Positions 1 through 6,525 of a stretch of DNA of 6,525 nt are shown here, piece by piece. The first letter of the stretch is position 1; each line of letters begins with the position of its first letter. Source of the DNA: Caulobacteraceae bacterium (GTDB lineage: Bacteria; Pseudomonadota; Alphaproteobacteria; Caulobacterales; Caulobacteraceae); contig CANKPO010000068.1 of NCBI GenBank assembly GCA_947484535.1, forward strand, positions 1 through 6,525. The letters run 5' to 3'. Under the pieces are notes generated by a model that was not told the origin of the DNA, did not search any database, and worked only from the letters and a program-made list of their open reading frames with translations. The position numbers were made by a program, and so were the translations under genes.

Positions 1-1409
1 GAGAGGGCGCAACGCCGCTGGACGGCGTCTTTGCCGAGATCCTGCGCCGAACCAGCAAGGCCGTGATCCTCGCCGCCAACAAGGCTGAGGGCCGGGCCGG
101 TGAGGCGGGTGCGCTCGAAGCCTTTCAACTGGGCCTTGGCGAGCCGATCTCCATCTCTGCTGAACATGGCGAGGGCATGGCCGATCTCTATGCCGCCTTC
201 CGCGTCGTGTCCGATCAACTGATCGAAGAGGATGATGAGGACGAGGATGGCGAAAAGCCCATCCGGATTGCCATTGTCGGCCGTCCCAATGCGGGCAAGT
301 CGACCCTGGTCAATCGCCTGATCGGTGAGGAGCGCCTGCTGACCGGACCCGAGGCCGGGATCACCCGCGATGCCATCCCGGTTGACTGGAATTTTGAGGG
401 TCAACAGATCCGTCTGGTCGATACGGCAGGCCTGCGTCGTAAGGCGCGAATCCACGAAAAGCTGGAAAAGCTGTCTACGGGCGACACCATCCGGGCCATC
501 ACCTTTGCCGAGGTGGTTATTCTGGTCATGGACGCCACCCACCCCTTTGAGATCCAAGACCTGCAGATCGCCGACCTAATCGAGCGCGAGGGACGGGGCC
601 TCGTCTTTGCGCTGGCCAAGTGGGACCTTGTCGAGGACCAGCAGGCGCAGTTGGCAGCCTTTAAGGAACATGCCGAGCGGATGTTGCCTCAGGTCCGTGG
701 TACGCCCGTCATCGCCCTGTCGGGTGAGACCGGTAAGGGCGTTGATCGCCTGATGCCTGCCGTGACCAAGGTCTATAAGGACTGGTCGACCAAGATTAAG
801 ACCCGCGACCTCAATGACTGGCTGCAGATGGCCATGCAGCGTCACTCGCCGCCTTCGGTCGGAGGGCGGCGGATCAAGCCCAAATATATGGCTCAGATCA
901 AGGCGCGGCCTCCGACGTTCGTGCTCTTCTCGTCGCGGGCGGCGGAAATGCCCGAAAGCTATCGGCGCTATCTGGTCAACAGTTTGCGCGAAAGCTTCGA
1001 CATTCCGGGCGTGCCCTTGCGGATCACCATCAAGTCTGGGGCCAATCCCTATGCCGATGGAGATGGCAAGCCGACCTCTCGCGCGGGTTACAAGCCGAGC
1101 CGTGAGCGCGCCGCCAAGGCCGCTGCGTCGGTGGAAAAGGTCAAGGCTACCGCCGAAGCCAAGGCCGCGCCTGCGCCTGTGTTAGAACTTGAGGCCGTTG
1201 AGGTCTCTGTTGCTGCCAAGGCGAAGGCCAAGCCTAAGGGCACCGGCGGCGGGGTGAAGTCGCCTCGCGCCAAGGCTCGCGCTCTGGCCAAGACGGCCTC
1301 GATCATCCGCTCACGTCCCGGCGGAGCGCGCACCGGTCCAAAGCCGCCCAAGACTCGCACGGTTGCGCCTAAGAAGCCCGCCAAGCCTGCAGGGCCAAAG
1401 AAGCGCTAG
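1..1409 (+). CDS. der: Ribosome biogenesis GTPase Der (EngA), 5'-truncated
   Basis: Der is a tandem-GTPase factor that binds the 50S subunit late in its assembly. The frame is open to the window edge (first full codon at 3). Its first residues, [14 protein letters not shown], match the end of Der G domain 1, so the GTG at 63 is not the real start; by comparison with E. coli Der roughly 90 N-terminal residues are missing. Visible in order: G4 of domain 1, NKAE (78-89); an acidic linker ([10 protein letters not shown], about 228-257); domain 2 with G1 GRPNAGKS (279-302), G2 region GITRDA, G3 DTAG (420-431), G4 AKWD (615-626) and a G5-like SGETGKG from 720; then the KH-like domain (about 810-1058, ending GANPYAD). 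From about 1059 to the stop runs a basic Ala/Lys/Pro-rich tail of some 115 residues. Odd points are Ala for Asn in the second G4 and the long tail. The identification rests on two G domains plus KH, an arrangement unique to Der. Convergent with the LOG gene. Confidence 0.97.
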   Translation, partial: EGATPLDGVFAEILRRTSKAVILAANKAEGRAGEAGALEAFQLGLGEPISISAEHGEGMADLYAAFRVVSDQLIEEDDEDEDGEKPIRIAIVGRPNAGKSTLVNRLIGEERLLTGPEAGITRDAIPVDWNFEGQQIRLVDTAGLRRKARIHEKLEKLSTGDTIRAITFAEVVILVMDATHPFEIQDLQIADLIEREGRGLVFALAKWDLVEDQQAQLAAFKEHAERMLPQVRGTPVIALSGETGKGVDRLMPAVTKVYKDWSTKIKTRDLNDWLQMAMQRHSPPSVGGRRIKPKYMAQIKARPPTFVLFSSRAAEMPESYRRYLVNSLRESFDIPGVPLRITIKSGANPYADGDGKPTSRAGYKPSRERAAKAAASVEKVKATAEAKAAPAPVLELEAVEVSVAAKAKAKPKGTGGGVKSPRAKARALAKTASIIRSRPGGARTGPKPPKTRTVAPKKPAKPAGPKKR

Positions 1410-2029
1410 GTCTTGTCGGCCAGACTGTGCGGGCGCGGCATCATATTGATGTCTGCCGTCTCGATCATCATGGCGCGGATGGCGGGCAGGATCTCTTCGA
1501 CACGCGTGACTGAGCGATAGGCATCGGCAAAGGCGCGCGGCGTCAGCCGCTCCTCCATCGTGTGGGCGATCATGTGGAAGAAGGGCTGCCAATAGCCCTC
1601 CTGATCGAAAAAGATGATCGGCTTGCGATGTAGGTCGAGCCGTCGCCATGACAGGAGCTCCACCACCTCTTCCAAGGTGCCAATCCCGCCTGGAAGAACG
1701 ACAAAGGCGTCGGACTGCTCGAACATGATCATCTTGCGCTCGTGCATCGAGGTCACAACGATGGTCTCGACCTCGTCATAGAGAATTTCGCGGCTGCGCA
1801 AGAAGTCGGGCATGATCCCTAGGACCTTGCCGCCATGATGATGGGCCGATTTTGCCGTCGCCCCCATCAGGCCCACGCCGCCGCCGCCATAGACCAGACG
1901 CAGGCCCTCTTTGGCCAAGATCGCGCCAAAACTCGCCGCTGCGGCCAGAAAATCGGGATTGGCGGCATTGGACGAACCGCAATAGACACAGACAGATGAA
2001 ATGGATGAAGGATTATCAGCGGCCGACAT
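1406..2029 (-). CDS. LOG-family protein (TIGR00730-type Rossmann fold), probable nucleoside 5'-monophosphate phosphoribohydrolase
   Basis: A 207-residue protein of the LOG ('lonely guy') family. Characterised members cleave the N-glycosidic bond of cytokinin riboside 5'-monophosphates or AMP-like nucleotides, releasing free base and ribose 5-phosphate in the cytoplasm. The sequence shows the N-terminal VCVYCGSS strand, the glycine loop GGGGVGLMG (residues 48-56), the MHERK motif (95-99) and the signature PGGIGTLEE (113-121; nt 1667-1693), whose Gly and Glu residues form the catalytic pocket in known LOGs. Length is typical of the short bacterial type. The ATG at 2027-2029 is supported by a GGGAG Shine-Dalgarno (complement of 2040-2044), 10 nt upstream. 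Its stop overlaps the der stop tail to tail, and it is divergent from the lipoprotein gene. Whether it makes a cytokinin is unknown: most bacterial LOGs are annotated this way by homology only, and a housekeeping role in nucleotide turnover is equally possible. Confidence 0.93.
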   Translation of the reverse strand: MSAADNPSSISSVCVYCGSSNAANPDFLAAAASFGAILAKEGLRLVYGGGGVGLMGATAKSAHHHGGKVLGIMPDFLRSREILYDEVETIVVTSMHERKMIMFEQSDAFVVLPGGIGTLEEVVELLSWRRLDLHRKPIIFFDQEGYWQPFFHMIAHTMEERLTPRAFADAYRSVTRVEEILPAIRAMMIETADINMMPRPHSLADKT

Positions 2030-2129
2030 ATGATCAGGTCTCCCAGCGAGCCGAGCGATGGGCGTGCACCCTGCGCGGCTATGATCTATTTATGTCCGGT
2101 TTTCGCGCGGACATTGCAAGGCGTCCTTT
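2030..2129. promoter_or_regulatory. Divergent intergenic region with probable promoters for the LOG and lipoprotein genes
   Basis: Both flanking genes start outward from this 100-bp gap, so it should hold promoters for both. On the + strand TATGAT (2080-2085) resembles a sigma-70-type -10 box, with the TSS then expected near 2092. No good -35 box lies at standard spacing, so the assignment is weak. On the - strand the A/T-rich stretch around 2085-2093 is the only plausible melting region. AAGG (2118-2121) is a Shine-Dalgarno 8 nt before the lipoprotein ATG. Confidence 0.4.
2092..2114. repeat. Inverted repeat ATGTCCG-N9-CGGACAT (possible operator or leader hairpin)
   Basis: Two perfect 7-nt arms (2092-2098 and 2108-2114) flank a 9-nt spacer. 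The repeat sits just after the candidate -10 box and just before the AAGG Shine-Dalgarno of the lipoprotein gene. It could be a binding site for a dimeric regulator or a small hairpin at the start of the mRNA. The arms are short, so chance is not excluded. Confidence 0.45.
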
Positions 2130-2993
2130 ATGAAGAGTTTAGCTGAGCGTCTGACCGTTGCTCTTGGTAGAGTTCTCCGCACACGCCGGTGGCGGATGGT
2201 CTTTGCCCTGTCGATGGTTGCTGGCCTCGTCTCCGCCTGCGCCCCCAAATCCGGTGATCCAATCCCACCCGCCGATGTGCAAAGTGCGCAGGTGGGCTAT
2301 CTGCAAGCCCCGCGCCTGACCGCGACCACCCTTTCGGACCGGTCGTTCAGTGTGAAGGGCGTTGCCGCCAAGGGCGCTCGCATTCGTCTGTCCAGCCCTG
2401 AAGGGCAGGCCTTCGGAACCACCGCAGACGATAGCGGGCTATGGCAGATCGACGTGCCCCGCAACGCCGCTAGGCCACAGCAGGCCATGCTGTTTGGCCT
2501 TTCGGAGGACATAGAGGGGCGCATCATTCAGGCCGAATTCTATGTCGCGCTCTTGCCTGACCCCCAGGTTCCTGTGGTCCTGCTTCGGGCCGGCACAGGA
2601 GCCCAGACCCTGTCTCAAGGGGCCGCATTTGCCATTACCACCGCAGACTTTGATCGTGCCGGGGGCCTAACCGTTTCGGGCTTTGCGCCTGCCGGAAAGC
2701 CGATCAAGGCCAGCCTAGACGGGTCGGGTGCCATTGAGACGTTCGCCGGTCAGGATGGGCGATTTAGTCTCGGCTTGCCCGGTTCCGCTCCAACCATGGT
2801 GCGCCAAATCCAAATCCTGTCTGGCATGGATCGGCGCGCCCTGAGGCTCGACGTTTCCGTCCCTAGACTACCGGCGGGAGCCCTCGCCGTCACGACGCGG
2901 CTGGCAAGTGGATGGCTTATTGACTGGACGACCCCCAGTGGCGGCGTTCAGACCACTTTTATTCAAAGTCCCAAGGCTGGCGTGAAGCCATGA
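2130..2993 (+). CDS. Predicted lipoprotein with two Ig-like repeats, function unknown
   Basis: I do not recognise a named family. The 287-residue product begins with a basic N-region (LRTRRWR) and a hydrophobic stretch (MVFALSMVAGL), followed by a lipobox V-S-A-C with the acceptor at Cys37. The next residue is Ala, not Asp, which by the E. coli Lol rule would favour the outer membrane. Residues 72-110 and 179-217 are two 39-residue segments that align without gaps at about 11 identities. Both have the pattern xVxG.A..G..I followed by a D-G/SG-aromatic turn and a closing Pro, as in bacterial Ig-like beta-sandwich modules. No catalytic motif is seen. The ATG at 2130 has AAGG 8 nt upstream; an internal ATG (codon 23, nt 2196) would give a more compact signal peptide but has a poorer ribosome site. 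The ABC exporter gene starts 10 nt after the stop, suggesting one transcript. A periplasmic or outer-membrane accessory role is inference only. Confidence 0.85.
   Translation: MKSLAERLTVALGRVLRTRRWRMVFALSMVAGLVSACAPKSGDPIPPADVQSAQVGYLQAPRLTATTLSDRSFSVKGVAAKGARIRLSSPEGQAFGTTADDSGLWQIDVPRNAARPQQAMLFGLSEDIEGRIIQAEFYVALLPDPQVPVVLLRAGTGAQTLSQGAAFAITTADFDRAGGLTVSGFAPAGKPIKASLDGSGAIETFAGQDGRFSLGLPGSAPTMVRQIQILSGMDRRALRLDVSVPRLPAGALAVTTRLASGWLIDWTTPSGGVQTTFIQSPKAGVKP
2343..2459 (+). other. Ig-like repeat 1 within the lipoprotein gene
   Basis: Codes for residues 72-110 (from SFSVKG to the Pro after WQIDV). It aligns without gaps to residues 179-217 and has the strand-turn pattern of bacterial Ig-like modules, including the DSGLW turn. 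Confidence 0.5.
2664..2780 (+). other. Ig-like repeat 2 within the lipoprotein gene
   Basis: Codes for residues 179-217 (from GLTVSG to the Pro after FSLGL). It is the diverged partner of repeat 1, with QDGRF at the place of DSGLW. Confidence 0.5.
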
Positions 2994-3003
2994 TCGGTTC
3001 CCT

Positions 3004-4869
3004 ATGAGTTTGCGTATGTCTGCCCCATCTCGCCGTGATGCAGCCCCCGGCGCCATTGCAGAGCGTCGCGCTGCGGTGCCGTTGCTAGGCGTGCTCAATG
3101 ATCTCTGGATGCTTGTCCTGCGGTCCAAGGCCGATCATCTGAAGACCCGCCTCAGCGTAGCCCTGATCCTGACCATCGGTGGCAAGGCCATCGGCGTCTT
3201 GGCCCCCCTGCTGCTGGGTAAGGCCGTCAATCAGTTGGCCGAAGGGCAAAGCGCGGCGGTTGGCGCAGTCTATGGCTTTGTCGGCCTAGCGGTCGGATGG
3301 TCGATCATCCGCTTTCTTGCCGCCGTAGCCCCTCAAGCGCGCGACGCGATCTTCACGCCTGTGGCGCAGGCGGCGCAGCAGCGGGCGGCCACCGAGACCT
3401 TTGCCCATGCCCTGTCCCTGTCTATCGATTTTCATCAGACCAAGCGCACAGGCTCTCTGTCACGCGTGATTGATCGTGGTGCCCGTTCGATTGACTTCCT
3501 GCTGCGGACCCTCGTCTTCAATCTGGCCCCGACGGCTTTGGAACTGGTGATGGCGGCGGTGGTCTTGGCCAAGGCCTATGATTGGCGATTTGCGGCCACA
3601 GCGGTGGTGACGGTTGGGATCTATGGGGTCCTGACCTTCTGCATCTCCGATTGGCGGATCGGCCATCGCCGCGCCTTGAATGAGGCCGATTCCGAGGCAG
3701 CGGGCCGCGCGGTCGATGCCCTGATGAACTATGAGACGGTCAAGACCTTCGGGGCCGAGGCGCGGGCGGCGGCCACCTATGACCGCGCCCTCGCAGGCTA
3801 TTCGCAGGCCTCGATCAAGGCCAATGTCTCTCTGGCCGTGCTCAATGGGGTTCAGGCCTTGGTCATGAACCTTGGCCTCGGCGTCATGGCGGTTCTGGCG
3901 GGCCGGGAGGCCATGGCTGGACGAATGGGACCAGGCGATGTCACGGCAGCCATCCTGATCCTGATCGCGCTCTATCAGCCCCTGAACATCCTCGGCTTTG
4001 CCTATCGCGAGATCCGCCAGTCCTTCATCGATATGGAGGCCATGCTGGAATTGACCCGGCTCAAGCCCGATGTTGCCGATGCCCCTGACGCTATTGATCT
4101 GCCGACGACGGTGGACCGGCGCGGTGGCATGGTCCAGTTTGAGGCCGTGTCCTATCGCCATGATGCCCGCTCAGAGGGTCTGGTCGATGTGTCGTTTGAC
4201 ATTGAGCCAGGAACGACCACGGCGTTGGTTGGCCCGTCGGGTGCGGGCAAGACCACCCTCGTGCGCCTTGCCTTGCGGCTGATCGATCCACAGGTTGGCG
4301 CTGTTCGTTTGGACGGTCTAGATCTTCGCAAGATCAAGCAGGCGTCACTGCGCGGTGCCGTCGCGCTGGTGCCGCAGGATGTGGCCCTGTTCAATGACAG
4401 CGTCCGTAGCAACATCGCCTTTTCTCGGCCCGATGCTGATGATGCGGCGGTGTGGGCGGCGGCAGAGGCGGCTGAGCTGGGCGATTTCATCCGAGGCCTA
4501 CCCGAAGGCATGGCGACGCGGGTCGGAGAGCGCGGCTTGAAACTGTCCGGCGGTGAGCGTCAACGGGTCGGGATCGCCCGCGCCCTGATGGCCGACCCCC
4601 GCGTCCTGATCCTCGACGAAGCCACCAGCGCCCTCGATAGCCGCACCGAAGAGGCGATCCAAGCCACCCTGCGCCGGGCTCGCCAAGGCCGCACCACTCT
4701 TGTTGTGGCCCACCGCCTCTCGACCATCGCCGATGCGGACGAAATCATTGTCCTAAAGGCGGGCCGGGTCGTTGAGCGCGGCAATCATGAGGCCCTGATC
4801 GCCGCCAATGGCGAATATGCCCAACTCTGGCGCAAGCAGACCCGCGATCAGGGGGAGGATGCCGGGTAG
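3004..4869 (+). CDS. Atm1/ABCB7-type ABC exporter half-transporter (TMD-NBD fusion)
   Basis: A 621-residue inner-membrane half-transporter expected to work as a homodimer. Residues about 45-340 form a six-helix type IV exporter domain; the rest is the nucleotide-binding domain. NBD motifs: Walker A GPSGAGKTT (410-418), Q-loop Gln458, signature LSGGE (514-518), Walker B VLILDE (534-539), SALD D-loop and His570. The membrane domain carries Atm1 hallmarks: RIGHR with R218 and R222 spaced like the glutathione-contacting arginines of Novosphingobium Atm1, AVDALMNYETVKTFG (N242-K247 within it), and LNGVQ with N281 and Q284 spaced like that protein's Asn/Gln pair. Known Atm1 proteins export glutathione, its metal or persulfide conjugates, or a sulfur species for Fe-S assembly; substrate here is inferred. 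It starts 10 nt after the lipoprotein stop. No strong Shine-Dalgarno precedes 3004, nor the in-frame ATG at 3016, so translation may be coupled to the upstream gene. Length is normal for the family. Confidence 0.94.
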   Translation: MSLRMSAPSRRDAAPGAIAERRAAVPLLGVLNDLWMLVLRSKADHLKTRLSVALILTIGGKAIGVLAPLLLGKAVNQLAEGQSAAVGAVYGFVGLAVGWSIIRFLAAVAPQARDAIFTPVAQAAQQRAATETFAHALSLSIDFHQTKRTGSLSRVIDRGARSIDFLLRTLVFNLAPTALELVMAAVVLAKAYDWRFAATAVVTVGIYGVLTFCISDWRIGHRRALNEADSEAAGRAVDALMNYETVKTFGAEARAAATYDRALAGYSQASIKANVSLAVLNGVQALVMNLGLGVMAVLAGREAMAGRMGPGDVTAAILILIALYQPLNILGFAYREIRQSFIDMEAMLELTRLKPDVADAPDAIDLPTTVDRRGGMVQFEAVSYRHDARSEGLVDVSFDIEPGTTTALVGPSGAGKTTLVRLALRLIDPQVGAVRLDGLDLRKIKQASLRGAVALVPQDVALFNDSVRSNIAFSRPDADDAAVWAAAEAAELGDFIRGLPEGMATRVGERGLKLSGGERQRVGIARALMADPRVLILDEATSALDSRTEEAIQATLRRARQGRTTLVVAHRLSTIADADEIIVLKAGRVVERGNHEALIAANGEYAQLWRKQTRDQGEDAG

Positions 4870-4897
4870 GGCCGGTTTCTAAAACAAGACAAGAAGG

Positions 4898-4979
4898 CCC
4901 TCACCCAACCCTCTCCCACAGGGAGAGGGCTTATTCCTTCTTAGCCCTCGCCCCCTTGGGGGAGAGGGTTGGGTGAGGG
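4898..4979. repeat. Palindromic repeat element A (long hairpin)
   Basis: The outer arms CCCTCACCCAACCCTCTCCC (4898-4917) and its exact complement (4960-4979) pair over 20 bp. Inside, 4921-4931 pairs with 4943-4953 (10 of 11), leaving an 11-nt loop. The DNA can also fold as two side-by-side hairpins: 4909-4917 with 4921-4929 (9 bp, ACA loop), and 4945-4955 with 4958-4968 (one mismatch, TT loop). The C/G-only pattern resembles REP-like intergenic palindromes I recall from many proteobacteria. It lies 28 nt after the ABC exporter stop and may protect or end that mRNA, but no T-run follows it. Confidence 0.85.
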
Positions 4980-5005
4980 GGTGTTCATCCACTCCCCCAT
5001 CCCCG

Positions 5006-5102
5006 CGTCATTGCGAGACGCAACGCGGCGAAGCAACCCAGGGGAACATCCGCTTAGGTTCGTGTCAGTCTACTGGGTTGCTTCGCTGCGCTCGCAATGA
5101 CG
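5006..5102. repeat. Palindromic repeat element B (bulged long hairpin)
   Basis: The left arm is CGTCATTGCGAG (5006-5017) plus CGAAGCAACCCAG (5029-5041). The right arm is the exact complement of both blocks, CTGGGTTGCTTCG (5073-5085) and CTCGCAATGACG (5091-5102). Between the blocks lie 11 nt on the left and 5 nt on the right, making an asymmetric internal bulge; the hairpin loop is 31 nt. The 'CGTCATTGCGAG...GAAGCAA(C/T)CCAG' pattern resembles dispersed palindromes I recall from Rickettsia and other alphaproteobacteria. It shares no sequence with element A, 26 nt upstream. Confidence 0.85.
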
Positions 5103-5149
5103 CTCAAGGAAGCAAAACCCCAAGGTGACGTGACGATAGGCTTGTTTTT

Positions 5150-5167
5150 GTTGGCGTGACGCACAAC
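5150..5167. promoter_or_regulatory. Short imperfect palindrome upstream of fadH
   Basis: GTTGGCGT (5150-5157) and ACGC-A-CAAC (5159-5167) are complementary apart from one extra A, centred on G5158. The site is about 62 nt before the fadH start and could be an operator for a fatty-acid-responsive repressor. That is speculative: I recognise no known regulator consensus. Confidence 0.25.
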
Positions 5168-5218
5168 AGTCATCTCAAGACAAACACGGTCCGAGCCAAG
5201 GGTTCAGGGCCTGCCTGT

Positions 5219-6525
<1,307 letters not shown>

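Noticed and set aside
63..65. GTG at 63 as the start of der
   Set aside because: The frame is open upstream to position 3, and the upstream codons match the end of Der G domain 1, so the gene begins before the window.
1852..2133. Plus-strand reading frame overlapping the LOG gene start and the divergent promoter
   Set aside because: Arg/Pro-rich translation without any motif, opposite the conserved N-terminus of the LOG protein; its 3' end overlaps the lipoprotein start only by chance.
3016..3018. Alternative ATG start for the ABC exporter
   Set aside because: It has no better ribosome site than the ATG at 3004, and the four-codon difference lies in an unconserved N-terminus; 3004 kept, with some doubt.
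3460..4161. Long antisense reading frame (233 codons) opposite the ABC exporter
   Set aside because: Low-complexity His/Gly/Arg-rich translation, no motif, fully covered by a well-supported gene on the + strand.
4898..4979. Element A as a classical intrinsic terminator for the ABC exporter gene
   Set aside because: The stem is strong but no T-run follows on the + strand, and the multi-stem architecture fits a REP-like repeat better. A role in 3'-end formation is still possible.
5042..5072. Small RNA or tRNA fragment in the loop of element B
   Set aside because: Only 31 nt, with no cloverleaf features or internal stem.
4898..5102. CRISPR array
   Set aside because: The repeats are inverted arms of two different palindromes, not regularly spaced direct repeats.

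Overview
The window is a stretch of GC-rich (by eye about 60-63%) bacterial chromosome with dense coding. Five protein genes are visible, the two outer ones cut by the window edges. Codon use, the Der and Atm1-type sequences, and the style of the intergenic palindromes point to an alphaproteobacterium. Caulobacterales (Caulobacter, Brevundimonas or Asticcacaulis relatives) is my best guess, from general resemblance only; no marker here proves it.

Layout: (1) Positions 1-1409, + strand: the 3' part of der (engA), the double-GTPase ribosome assembly factor. It has an unusual G4 motif in the second G domain and a long basic Ala/Lys/Pro tail. (2) 1406-2029, - strand: a LOG-family (TIGR00730-type) nucleotide phosphoribohydrolase, convergent with der. 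The two stop codons share one CTAG. (3) A 100-bp divergent intergenic region (2030-2129) with an inverted repeat ATGTCCG-N9-CGGACAT. (4) 2130-2993, + strand: a predicted lipoprotein with two Ig-like repeats, function unknown. (5) 3004-4869, + strand, 10 nt downstream: a full-length Atm1/ABCB7-type ABC half-transporter, probably co-transcribed with the lipoprotein. (6) 4870-5229: a 360-bp gap holding two unrelated, neighbouring palindromic repeat elements (4898-4979 and 5006-5102) and then the fadH leader. (7) 5230 to the window end, + strand: fadH, the FMN/4Fe-4S/FAD 2,4-dienoyl-CoA reductase, cut after 432 codons.

The genes cover ribosome biogenesis (der), nucleotide or cytokinin-type metabolism (LOG), export of a glutathione or sulfur species (Atm1-like) with an envelope lipoprotein, and oxidation of unsaturated fatty acids (fadH). 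They do not form one pathway. The only likely operon is lipoprotein plus ABC exporter.

I see no convincing new multi-gene system. The points most worth checking are the variant residues in Der (AKWD in place of NKWD) and FadH (Ala at the position of E. coli Glu164), the lipoprotein/Atm1 pairing, and the two adjacent palindromic elements.
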